Shown piece by piece: positions 20,658 through 29,882 of a DNA stretch of 64,000 nucleotides. The notes beneath the pieces are model-generated. The model was given only the letters and a program-made list of their open reading frames with translations. It ran no database searches and was not told the DNA's origin. The stretch is from contig WFUF01000027.1 in assembly GCA_015485155.1 (NCBI GenBank), forward strand, positions 1 through 64,000. Direction: 5' to 3'. The translations under genes and the position numbers were made by a program. Within the stretch, counting starts at the first letter, position 1; each line of letters opens with the position of its first letter. Source of the DNA: Robiginitomaculum sp. Lineage in GTDB: Bacteria > Pseudomonadota > Alphaproteobacteria > Caulobacterales > Maricaulaceae.

Positions 20658-21096
20658 GCTTTTTAAGAAAATCAGGTAACGGCATATCTGCATCACACGG
20701 TAAGTCCCTATCTTTGACATATCCTGTGATTTTAATTCTTTCCCAAGGCTTTTCTGCATTTAAATCTACAATATCATAGCGACTAGTCCTAACGCCTTTG
20801 CCAAAAAATGCCTCATAATACCTTTTTGATATTTCGATATTTTCACCAGCATCACTAATTCCCAAGATATTAATCACCTCACAATTGCCTATATTTATAG
20901 TGCCTTTTGTTGACCAAATTTTGTCGGATATCTCTTGAAGCGGAAAAAATTGTCCACAGGCAGTTATCTTAATTTTGGAAAAGCTATGTGCCTTGGTATT
21001 TAGACAAATTTTCTCTTGCGCTCGATACAAATTAGAGCATCCATATAAAGCTATTACCAACACAATTGCTGTGGAACGCTTTAAACCATCTAACAT
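20596..21096 (-). CDS. Putative immunity lipoprotein of the upstream RHS toxin, with a C-terminus derived from the rhs remnant
   Basis: Lipobox VIALYGC; starts 26 nt after the rhs stop on the same strand; last residues SLVRPVGHTPMMAIASG are an out-of-frame reading of the rhs repeat. Confidence 0.6.
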   Translation of the reverse strand: MLDGLKRSTAIVLVIALYGCSNLYRAQEKICLNTKAHSFSKIKITACGQFFPLQEISDKIWSTKGTINIGNCEVINILGISDAGENIEISKRYYEAFFGKGVRTSRYDIVDLNAEKPWERIKITGYVKDRDLPCDADMPLPDFLKKQPASLVRPVGHTPMMAIASG

Positions 21097-21121
21097 TATA
21101 ATATCTCCCAAACATGAATTA

Positions 21122-24100
21122 TTATTTTGATTCTTCCGTAGGAAATGGAACGATTTTCTTTGTCCCGTTTTCATCTGTTTCGATAACAACTAGATTGTCA
21201 GGGTTTATTTCCCGCCCTTCAGATGCAGCATTACGTCCTTCCGTATCGTTGGTTAGATCCATTTCCCTTTGGAGTGGAGTGTTCTTTTCTCCCGCCGGAT
21301 TTTCAGAATGTTGCCCTCGCAATTCATTCAAATTACTAAGAACTTTTGCTCCTAATTCACCAGTTTCTAATTCCTCAGTTAGACGTTTACTCGTAGTTGC
21401 ATGTCTCATGGCATCGTTTGCATTATCCACTCCCGGAAATAATCTGCTTTGCTCAGCAACAATACCTACGGCCAAATCATAATCAGCAACTAATACCTGA
21501 GTCGCTTTGAATACTTGGTCGGCACGTCGGTCAATTGCTGGATTCTTCCCCGTTGGGTCTGTGAGGTTGATGGGATCGTTACCGACATAGGTATACCGCC
21601 CGAACATGAACGGCATGTCTGGCGAAAACCCCACGGGGTCGATAGACAGGAAGCGACCTATCAGGGGATCATAATACCGCGCTTGCATGTAATTCAGGCC
21701 GGTGGCCGCATCTTTGATATGGCCGGTAAAGCCATCAAGGTTGTCGTTAGCGGCGGGGTTTAGGATCGTCTCACCAAAGGGTGTGTATTGTTCGTTCCAC
21801 GCTACTGCGCCGGTGCTGGTGGTTCCCGAACTGGCCGAACCTAGATGATCCTTGTGCAGATACGTCACATTGCCATTGGTAATCCGCGCTATCTCGCCGA
21901 TATAATCGGTGCGCTTATTGGCACTTTGATCAAAAACATGAACCAAAGTTCCAGAAGCATCATAGACGTTATAAATCGTCTTGCCATTTACCACCGACTT
22001 CACCCGCTTGCGATTGCCATCATAGGTGTATGTCCCACTGGCCGCACCGAAGATACTAACCGGTTGATCAGACATGTCGTAAGCAAACCCCTGCGCGCCC
22101 AGTTGCACAACATTACCACGAACATCATGAGAGATAGAACGAGTGCCCTTGACACTATCTGCGGTCTGGCTAACCCGGTTAAGACTGTCATAGCTGTTGA
22201 TAACATTCCGGGTGCCCAATGTCTTGGTACGGATATTACCAAGTGCATCATAAGTAAAACTTCCCGCGCCCCACGGGCCACTTGCCGAAGTAAGACGACC
22301 CAATTGATCATAAGCGTAATTACGATTATTGGCAGTGTTGATTAAATCAGTAACCGAGGTCACTTTGCCACGAACATTATAAGCATAAGTGTAATCCAGT
22401 GCCACTGCTCCGCCGGGCTTAGCCGTGCGGGTGTTAAACGGTTGCAGGCGTGCATTCAAAGTCTGGGTAAACACTTGGCCGTTTCCGTAGGTCATAGACG
22501 CCATTGCACCAGATGGATGATAATTGATATTATCAGCGTAAACTTGGGTGGCAGATTGTAATTTGGTCACACGACCAAGACCGTCAAAACTACTGATCAG
22601 GCCCACGCCCGGTGTCGGATAAGTTCGGGCAATCATATTACCAGCAGTGTCATAAGCATAACCAGAGTTAAAGCTTTCCGTGTCTACATGTAATATCTCG
22701 GCGGTTAGCATGTTTAGTTCGTTATACCAGTAAAACCAGTTAACTCCATCTCTGGCAAGAACTGTTACATTGCCATTGGCGTCAAACATCCGGCTGATAG
22801 TCGGGGTGTTGGCATCGGCAAAAACCTCGGCCCAGTTCCGCCCCAGATCATCATAAAACAAATCAACGCGGGTTTGACCCGATGGCGTGACACATGTACT
22901 GCCAGCGGCATTGCCCTTGGAATAGGCAATCATCTGCCCCGCAGCATCATATTGGTAAAGGGTCGAACCGCCCTCATTGGTGTGATGACGACACAGGCGT
23001 TGCTGGGCATCATAGACGTAAGTGTTAGTCTGATCCATGGTTATGCCGTTTTGAGTGCCGGCCTGGCGCAGGCTTAACATCTGTCCCCAGATATTACGGT
23101 TCAAATAGGTGTTTACGCCCAATGGCTGTTCAATGCGGATCAACTCACCAAAGCCATTATTATAATTGGTGGTCTGTGCGCCAGAGGCATCGGTAATTCG
23201 GGTGCGGTGACCGGACAAATACTCAGTAGACGTAGTGGCAAATGGCGCCACGGTCTCTGCCGTGCTAATTACCCGGCCAAGACCGTCATAAAAGGTGTTA
23301 ATACCGGCAGCTTCGGTTGGGTCGTAACTGGGCTGAGAGGTAAAAACAGTCTCGTTCAGGCCATTATATCTTGTATTCACATAACTGGATATTCCAGTGG
23401 ATAGATCCTTGGTCTCCACCAGGGCCGGGCGCAACATTCCATCATAGGTAACAATGGTTTGCGCATTACCCTTGGTGATGGTTTGAACCGTATTGGCACC
23501 AAAGGAATAGGATATATCCGTATCCAGCCATGAATTTTCAGTCTTTGACGGAATGATCTTGGTCAACCTACCCATATTATCACGAGTGTAAGAAGTGGTA
23601 AAACCCCTTGCGTCAACCAAAGAGCTTAACCAGCCATTATCATCAACATATTGATATTCCGACAAACCATCAGGACGGGTGATCTGCTGCGCCGTGCCGC
23701 GTTTCCAGTCAAGCGCGTAGGTAGTAAAATTATTGGCATTGGTAATTGAATATGGTGCACCCAAATATGCCGGATTGCTGTGATAGGCATAAGAGGCAAT
23801 TCGCACGCCATATCTGTCTGTCCATGATTTACGCCCCAAAGCGTCATAACCATTGGTGATTTCTAACCGGCCATTTACCGTGATTGTTGTGGGCAGACCC
23901 AATATCCATTTCACCTTGTCGTGTTGATAGGTGGTCAGCGTTTCGCGTGGTGTGGTTGAGACACTGCTCCAGCTTTTGCTGATGATCGGATTGCCATAAC
24001 TGTAATCGGCAGAGGCAGTATTCATATTATACTGATTTTCAATGTAAAATATATCACCATCGCGGCTGGTGTTGCTAGTGGCCAGAGGGCGGGGTTTTCT

Positions 24101-25630
24101 TGCCCCAGGTGTATAAAGCGGGAACGGTTCACTGATAGACGCCCCAATGGTATAGGTGTTGTAAACGATTTGCAGCAAGTTCCCGTTTTGATATGCTTCC
24201 TGTCGGATCAAAAGCCCCTCATAATCCCCAACAACTCGATTATGGTACCATTTGGTAACGCGGCCTTCCGGGTCGGTCATGGTTGTCCATTTCAACTCAC
24301 CACCAGCAGTTTGATAACTCTGACCGTTCCAGCCTTCATAACTCCAATTCCAATTGGCCGCCGGATATCCGGGGCCAGATAAAGTCTTTTGGGTCACCGA
24401 CATGGTTTCAAAAAATGGCTGGTCTTTTGTGATTTTTGAAGGGACTGAGTCACAATCTCCAGCCAAGTTTTTAAGTAAACCAACTTTTTTCCAATGTCGG
24501 GTCTCTTTTAAGGTATAGGTTCCTGTCATGCCCGTCGGGTGAGTCAATGACAAAGTAATGTCTGGCTGAACGCACATTTGCCCAGATTGCGCATTGATAT
24601 AACCAGTTCTTGGCCGAGTCCGCATGCCCCCAAGACTAAATGTCCATTGCCTACCATCAGGTTTGGTAACAGATTTCAAATTACGCCCGTATTGATCATA
24701 GTCATATTGCCATGTACGACCATTAGTACTTATGCTTTCGATTAATTTGGAACTGCCGGAATAGTTAAAATCAATCCGGCGCCCATCATTGCTGGTGATA
24801 TCCAACAGTCGGCCATTGACATCATAATTGTAGCGCACCCAATTGCCATTTACATCGGTAACCTCTGTGGCCAACCATATGTAATACTCTCTATCAACAA
24901 TGCCGCCACCTTCATAGCCAACCATGGTCGCATCACGAGTAATCATACGATCAAAACGGTAATAATCTCCATTGGGTGCCGTTGCAGAAAAACCCTCACG
25001 CCCAAGAGTATTGCCACTAGCAGGCAGACATTTGATAGCCCAATTATCAATCGTGACTAATTCCGTTCCTGCAGGCCATTGCGGGCCGGTGGCCAGCCTC
25101 TGTACAGAGCGCGCTCCTTGTCCGGGAATATGCAGGCTAATGCCATTGGAGTATTTGTCATACGGAATGATCGTCGTAGGACCTGTTCCGCTTTCATCAG
25201 GATTGGGAATTTGACTACCACTGCAATGATCCGGCATCGGGCCACCGGAGCCAAAAGTATATATATCGGTTATTTTGGGAATATCCAAAGCCCAATCAGC
25301 AAAATCAACTTGTACTGTTTGGCGGTATGTCCAGCCCTGCGCAAGGCGTCTGCGAACTGATACATCCAGGGACGAATTGCCAGGAAGAGATATATCTGTG
25401 TGCGAAAATACAATACCTCCAGTATCAGGATCGACGCTGTCCCCGAGTAAATCTGTGCCCAGCATTACCAGGCGCTCTTCGGCCAATTGCCGAACAATCC
25501 AGTCTGTTTCAACATTCTCAGGCTGAGTTACCCCATATTCACCTCCAGGCTCGCCTTGTGCCCAGGAAGCGGTGCTGCCCCCCAATATAACAAGATAAAT
25601 CGCAATAAGTGAAAAGAACAACCGGGACAT
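21122..25630 (-). CDS. RHS/YD-repeat polymorphic toxin with signal peptide and variable C-terminal tip
   Basis: Many YD repeats, RHS core FLSIDPVGFSPDMPFMFGRYTYVGNDPINLTDPTG then a unique tip NDAMRHATTSKRLTEELETGELG...MDLTNDTEGRNAASEGREI; start set at MSRLFFSLIAIYLVILGG. Confidence 0.93.
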   Translation of the reverse strand: MSRLFFSLIAIYLVILGGSTASWAQGEPGGEYGVTQPENVETDWIVRQLAEERLVMLGTDLLGDSVDPDTGGIVFSHTDISLPGNSSLDVSVRRRLAQGWTYRQTVQVDFADWALDIPKITDIYTFGSGGPMPDHCSGSQIPNPDESGTGPTTIIPYDKYSNGISLHIPGQGARSVQRLATGPQWPAGTELVTIDNWAIKCLPASGNTLGREGFSATAPNGDYYRFDRMITRDATMVGYEGGGIVDREYYIWLATEVTDVNGNWVRYNYDVNGRLLDITSNDGRRIDFNYSGSSKLIESISTNGRTWQYDYDQYGRNLKSVTKPDGRQWTFSLGGMRTRPRTGYINAQSGQMCVQPDITLSLTHPTGMTGTYTLKETRHWKKVGLLKNLAGDCDSVPSKITKDQPFFETMSVTQKTLSGPGYPAANWNWSYEGWNGQSYQTAGGELKWTTMTDPEGRVTKWYHNRVVGDYEGLLIRQEAYQNGNLLQIVYNTYTIGASISEPFPLYTPGARKPRPLATSNTSRDGDIFYIENQYNMNTASADYSYGNPIISKSWSSVSTTPRETLTTYQHDKVKWILGLPTTITVNGRLEITNGYDALGRKSWTDRYGVRIASYAYHSNPAYLGAPYSITNANNFTTYALDWKRGTAQQITRPDGLSEYQYVDDNGWLSSLVDARGFTTSYTRDNMGRLTKIIPSKTENSWLDTDISYSFGANTVQTITKGNAQTIVTYDGMLRPALVETKDLSTGISSYVNTRYNGLNETVFTSQPSYDPTEAAGINTFYDGLGRVISTAETVAPFATTSTEYLSGHRTRITDASGAQTTNYNNGFGELIRIEQPLGVNTYLNRNIWGQMLSLRQAGTQNGITMDQTNTYVYDAQQRLCRHHTNEGGSTLYQYDAAGQMIAYSKGNAAGSTCVTPSGQTRVDLFYDDLGRNWAEVFADANTPTISRMFDANGNVTVLARDGVNWFYWYNELNMLTAEILHVDTESFNSGYAYDTAGNMIARTYPTPGVGLISSFDGLGRVTKLQSATQVYADNINYHPSGAMASMTYGNGQVFTQTLNARLQPFNTRTAKPGGAVALDYTYAYNVRGKVTSVTDLINTANNRNYAYDQLGRLTSASGPWGAGSFTYDALGNIRTKTLGTRNVINSYDSLNRVSQTADSVKGTRSISHDVRGNVVQLGAQGFAYDMSDQPVSIFGAASGTYTYDGNRKRVKSVVNGKTIYNVYDASGTLVHVFDQSANKRTDYIGEIARITNGNVTYLHKDHLGSASSGTTSTGAVAWNEQYTPFGETILNPAANDNLDGFTGHIKDAATGLNYMQARYYDPLIGRFLSIDPVGFSPDMPFMFGRYTYVGNDPINLTDPTGKNPAIDRRADQVFKATQVLVADYDLAVGIVAEQSRLFPGVDNANDAMRHATTSKRLTEELETGELGAKVLSNLNELRGQHSENPAGEKNTPLQREMDLTNDTEGRNAASEGREINPDNLVVIETDENGTKKIVPFPTEESK

Positions 25631-25808
25631 GCAAAACTCCAAAAATGATTCCAGAATCAAAATACAATCTAACCGCGATCTACTTATTGTAAATGCTGAA
25701 AAATATTCTCCCCTTAAGATTGAGGCGCAATGAACAACAAGGGACTTTTGCGTCACCATACACCAAGATATATTTACCTTGCCTGCCTATGGTTTGATGT
25801 TCTTGTTA

Positions 25809-26483
25809 TCAGGCCGGAGGGGGGCACAGTTCAACAGGGCCGAAAATTTCCGCAAACTGGACCCGCAGCTGTTCCTCGGCAGCAGTTATTGATACAGGCA
25901 TTTGCAAATCCTCAAAACTGGTGACACCCAGATTAGAAATTCCGCATGGAATAATAGCATCAAAGTGCGACAGATCAGGGGCAACATTAAGCGATATTCC
26001 GTGAAAAGTGACCCAGCGCCTTATCCTGATGCCAATGGCTGCGATTTTTGCCTCAGAACCATCAAGGCGATCAACCCAGACACCAACCCTGTCATCATAG
26101 CGCCGGGCAGCCAAATCGAACCCTCCCAAAGTTCCGATAAGCCATTGCTCCAGCTTGCGGACAAATCCGCGTACATCGCGCTCCCTTTGGTTAAGATCCA
26201 GCATCACATAGGCCACCAATTGCCCCGGCCCGTGATAGGTGTATTGGCCGCCACGCCCCGAATGAAACACCCGAAACCGCTCCGGTTGCAGCAAATCGCT
26301 GCTATTAGCACTGGTGCCAGCAGTTATGATAGCAGGGTGTTCGAGTATCCAGACCAGTTCACCAGCATTACCTTCGCGGATCTGTTTCACCCGCTCGTTC
26401 ATGATCTCAACTGCATTTTCGTATTCAACGAAACTGGTTGATCTGGCCCATTGGATTTTCTTGTTCTTTGGCGGGAAATTCAT
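25809..26483 (-). CDS. lipB: Lipoyl(octanoyl) transferase
   Basis: VWILEHPAIITAGTSA, GRGGQYTYHGPGQLVAYVMLDL, FHGISLNVAPDLSHFDAIIPCGI. Confidence 0.95.
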   Translation of the reverse strand: MNFPPKNKKIQWARSTSFVEYENAVEIMNERVKQIREGNAGELVWILEHPAIITAGTSANSSDLLQPERFRVFHSGRGGQYTYHGPGQLVAYVMLDLNQRERDVRGFVRKLEQWLIGTLGGFDLAARRYDDRVGVWVDRLDGSEAKIAAIGIRIRRWVTFHGISLNVAPDLSHFDAIIPCGISNLGVTSFEDLQMPVSITAAEEQLRVQFAEIFGPVELCPPPA

Positions 26484-26600
26484 TGAATCAGGCGCTTATT
26501 CCAGAAAATTTTGCATTTAATTTGCCCATATTAACCCTTCGGGAACCCAAAAGCGAGAGACTTGGCCTTCGTATCGTGTAAATAACAGGGTGAATTTACT

Positions 26601-26849
26601 GTGTCACAAATAGGAGCGGTCAAAGTTGAAATTGCGGTTCTTCTTGGGAGATGCATTCTTCCAATGGAGCAACTATTGCGTATGGGGCGTGGAGCCGTGA
26701 TCCCGTTGGACAGTTTTGAAGGTGATGATGTCTGGATTTTGGCAAATGATCACCCGATTGCCCGCGGCGAGATTGTAATAGAAAACGAAAAAGTCTGCAT
26801 AAGGGTTACCGATTCTGCGGACGTTCTGGATTTTCAGGCTGCTGCCTGA
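26601..26849 (+). CDS. FliN/SpoA-domain flagellar motor switch-like protein
   Basis: VEIAVLLGRCILPMEQLLRMGRGAVIPLDSFEGDDVWILANDHPIARGEIVIENEKVCIRVT. Confidence 0.88.
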   Translation: MSQIGAVKVEIAVLLGRCILPMEQLLRMGRGAVIPLDSFEGDDVWILANDHPIARGEIVIENEKVCIRVTDSADVLDFQAAA

Positions 26850-26957
26850 TCTTAGGCTCTCATCTTAAAATCTGCCTTCAATCTTATTTTTGTTGTCAAT
26901 AGCACTTCACAAGTGTTCCGGAGTTTGTTACCTGCCTGACATCTGTGTGATCGGTGT

Positions 26958-27044
26958 GCGGCCGTGGCGGAACTGGTAGACGCGCAGCGTTGAGGTCGCT
27001 GTGGGGTAAAACCCGTGGAAGTTCAAATCTTCTCGGCCGCACCA
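26958..27044 (+). tRNA. tRNA-Leu (anticodon GAG), encoded CCA
   Basis: Acceptor GCGGCCG/CGGCCGC, D-arm, anticodon loop TTGAGGT, long variable arm, GTTCAAATC T-arm, ACCA. Confidence 0.95.
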
Positions 27045-27252
27045 TTTTTTTACAAAAATAGTACGGCCTATCTCTTTTGTTCGGACTTCGTCCTTCAGGG
27101 CGCACCATTTTTTTACAAAATAACACGGCCTATCTCTTTTGTTCGGACTTCGTCCTTCAGGCCGCACCATTTTTTTACAAAATAACACGGCCTATCTCTT
27201 TTGTTCGGACTTCGTCCTTCAGGGCGCACCATTTTCACAAAATAACACGGCC
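27034..27252 (+). repeat. 62-63 bp tandem repeats starting with a copy of the tRNA-Leu 3' end
   Basis: gcacca(t)5-7 recurs with accat at 27041, 27104, 27166 and 27228; intervening ggcctatctcttttgttcggacttcgtccttcagg near-identical in three full units. Confidence 0.95.
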
Positions 27253-27343
27253 GATAACGGGTAATTGGCATCGCCATACAATAATCAGCAATAAAACTTG
27301 AAATGAAACACTGTCTCATATTATTTCATGCTATAGTGTAACA

Positions 27344-28636
27344 GTGCAGATGAATTTGGAGCAAAATGGCGGGATGATAATTTTTAGGTTGGCTTGTTTT
27401 CAAATTATCGCTGGCTTTATTGCCAGTGCCGTTATTTTACATTTTGCTACCGGCGCAATAGCTGCAAACACAAATCCAGTCACACAAAGTCATGAAACAC
27501 CGGCCGCATTTGAGTATTTTACCAAATCCTCAAACACAATGTCCTACCAGATTGATTATTCCGAGCTGGATAGTTTTTTGAACAGCGTTGTAGTTAATTT
27601 TGGGCCCTCAGAACGACAAGTAAACCATGGTCTTGGTAAAATTACCGGCACCAGATTGCGTTTTGGTCATTATGGAAAAACTGCGCTGGAAGGAAACCGC
27701 ATCCTGTTTTCCATGTTCAGGGATGAAAACCGGAAACGCGCCACTTATTTGCGAAACTATCTGGAAATATTAAGCGAAATCATCGAATTTGATCGTCTAA
27801 CCCCTGATCAGCAATTGTCATTTTGGTTAAACATCTACAATATCACGGTGATTGAGCAGATCGCCGATCGCTATCCGGTTCAGTACCCATCACGCATAAA
27901 AATTGGCGATGATAAACAATCCATGTTTGATGCCAAAATCATTCGTGTTAGCGGTGTTTTACTAAGCCTCAATGATATTCAACAGCATATTGTTTATAAA
28001 AACTGGTCTGACCCACGGGTTATTTACGGATTTTTCAGTGGCATGGCTGGCGGGCCCAATATCCGGGCCTTTGCCTATACATATGATCAAGTCTGGCGCC
28101 AACTGGACAGCAATGCAAACGAATTTATAAACTCCCTGCGCGGGGTGCGAGAGGAGGCGGGAGTTATTCTTGTCTCCGAAATCTACCAGAGATCCGGACA
28201 GTTATTTGCCAATGATAACGAACTATTGCGCAACCATCTTAGGCAGTTTGCCAATCCAGAGGTAATGAACATATTAAGCCAGAATAAACCAATGGAAACG
28301 GCAAAATTTTATGACCGGATTGCCGATTTGAGCGGCGGGCAGAGAGTGACCGCGACCATGCAGAGCCTGGTCTCTGTCAGCATTACACAGGATGGCCCGA
28401 TTTTGCCTCTGGGTACCGGGCGCACCTTGCCGCCGCATGGGCAGCAATTAATGGCAGCAGTACAAAGAAAATTTCGGCGCCTAAAACGCAAGGGTATTTC
28501 TCCAATGGTGACTATTATAGATAATCCAACATTGGAGGAAGTCATGTCGTCATCAGCCAACACAGATGAACCGGCACAAAATGATATTCCAACTACTGAT
28601 ATTTCTTCTACTGAGCCTGCGAACGATCAGCAGTAA
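27344..28636 (+). CDS. DUF547-domain secreted protein
   Basis: LSFWLNIYNITVIEQIADRYPVQYPSRI...NDIQQHIVYKNWSDPRVIYGF; start could be internal. Confidence 0.8.
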   Translation: MQMNLEQNGGMIIFRLACFQIIAGFIASAVILHFATGAIAANTNPVTQSHETPAAFEYFTKSSNTMSYQIDYSELDSFLNSVVVNFGPSERQVNHGLGKITGTRLRFGHYGKTALEGNRILFSMFRDENRKRATYLRNYLEILSEIIEFDRLTPDQQLSFWLNIYNITVIEQIADRYPVQYPSRIKIGDDKQSMFDAKIIRVSGVLLSLNDIQQHIVYKNWSDPRVIYGFFSGMAGGPNIRAFAYTYDQVWRQLDSNANEFINSLRGVREEAGVILVSEIYQRSGQLFANDNELLRNHLRQFANPEVMNILSQNKPMETAKFYDRIADLSGGQRVTATMQSLVSVSITQDGPILPLGTGRTLPPHGQQLMAAVQRKFRRLKRKGISPMVTIIDNPTLEEVMSSSANTDEPAQNDIPTTDISSTEPANDQQ

Positions 28637-28638
28637 CC

Positions 28639-28673
28639 GCACCAAAGACAAAGCCCCCCTTGGCCTTTGGTGC
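28639..28673. terminator. Putative bidirectional terminator hairpin
   Basis: GCACCAAAG...CTTTGGTGC between convergent genes. Confidence 0.45.
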
Positions 28674-28688
28674 TGGCTGTGATGGATA

Positions 28689-29090
28689 TCAGTTTACAGG
28701 ATTACCAAACTGATTTTCTTCCGGGTCAGATTTAATTATTGCGTTAAATAAAAACACCACAAGCAAAGATACGATAATACTGGAGGCAAGGGCCAAAAAG
28801 AACTGTGGGCGTGCCGCCAGCGTGGAAGCCTCGATAATCGTAGCCAAGTTACCACTGGTCATAGCCTCTTGCATCATGTCTTTATCAATGGGTTTGATGA
28901 TATTTACAACCAGCGACCCGACCCATGAAAACACTCCCCAGACGATCAAGGCCAGCACGGACATCCACCCCGATTTTCCGGCATCGTGAAACCGTTTGAT
29001 CCAAAGAGCAAGCCAGGGCCAGATCAGAACCAGACTTAACAGGCTAAGAATAATCGTTAAACCAGGCACGAAATAAGTAATCAATGTCAA
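28689..29090 (-). CDS. DUF805-like membrane protein (C-terminal part or short ORF)
   Basis: IWPWLALWIKRFHDAGKSGWMSVL. Confidence 0.75.
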   Translation of the reverse strand: MTLITYFVPGLTIILSLLSLVLIWPWLALWIKRFHDAGKSGWMSVLALIVWGVFSWVGSLVVNIIKPIDKDMMQEAMTSGNLATIIEASTLAARPQFFLALASSIIVSLLVVFLFNAIIKSDPEENQFGNPVN

Positions 29091-29258
29091 TACTGCGCCG
29101 ATGGCAATTAGAATAAATGCGCCCTTTTGAAAGATGGATCCATTGATCCGGCCTTCATGCTAAAAACAAGCTTCCCATAAACTTTTCCTTGTAAATGCTG
29201 CCCCCCACGGCAATGGCGCATAGTGGCCGAGCCAGAACCAATACGTCAAGTATTATGA

Positions 29259-29882
29259 TTAATTATTCCACCGGTTCACGCCTTTTGTACTTGGCATTCT
29301 TTGAAAAACAATCAGGCTTAACAGTGACATAAGCATAGCAAAAAAAGAATACGCCGTAACTGAAGCCCCGGTTTTCATCAATAAAACATTTGGAGCCCGT
29401 TTACTACCGCCGGGTCTTTTGGCTCTCATGGCTCGTCTGCTTTTCCGTTTTTGAGCTTTTGCTCGGTCAATCTTTGCGGTGTTTGGGTCTAATTGTTGTT
29501 CCATCTGGGCAAGGCCTGCAAGCTGTTGGTCTGAGCGTTTTTTTGGCACCATAACCATTATCGCCACCAAAATAGGGACAAACACAAATAATGCCCACCA
29601 CCCGGAACGGCCATTATCATGCAACCTTCGGATATGGAGCACCCATATCATCCATGAACCAATAAACAGGCCAGAAAACACCAGTACAATCCCGGCAAGA
29701 GATATCCTTGATGACAATAAAGCAAGTCCAGCCAGCACCAATATTATCTGTCCCAGAACCACCATCAGCCAGCCGCGCCCGAATTCGCCTTTGGAGGTTC
29801 GTCCAAACGGCCAGAAAAACTGTTCTGGCCATCGGGTGGCGGCAAAATTATCTGGAGCTTTGCTATTCCGGTTTTTTGTCAT
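29259..29882 (-). CDS. DUF805 family membrane protein
   Basis: WMIWVLHIRRLHDNGRSGWWALFVFVPILVAIMV; PFGRTSKGEFGRGWLMVVL. Confidence 0.82.
   Translation of the reverse strand: MTKNRNSKAPDNFAATRWPEQFFWPFGRTSKGEFGRGWLMVVLGQIILVLAGLALLSSRISLAGIVLVFSGLFIGSWMIWVLHIRRLHDNGRSGWWALFVFVPILVAIMVMVPKKRSDQQLAGLAQMEQQLDPNTAKIDRAKAQKRKSRRAMRAKRPGGSKRAPNVLLMKTGASVTAYSFFAMLMSLLSLIVFQRMPSTKGVNRWNN

Noticed and set aside
27034-27252. Possible CRISPR array in the 62-bp tandem repeats
   Set aside because: The units are contiguous near-identical copies with no unique spacers and no cas genes nearby.
26896-27319. Minus-strand ORFs of 68-86 aa across the tRNA-Leu and its tandem repeats (MLFCKKMVRPEGRSPNKRD...REDLNFHGFYPTATSTLRVYQFRHGR)
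   Set aside because: They are antisense readings of the tRNA and of the 62-bp repeat; the GREDLNFHGFYPTATSTLRVYQFRHGR stretch is exactly the reverse strand of the tRNA-Leu gene, so coding is unlikely.
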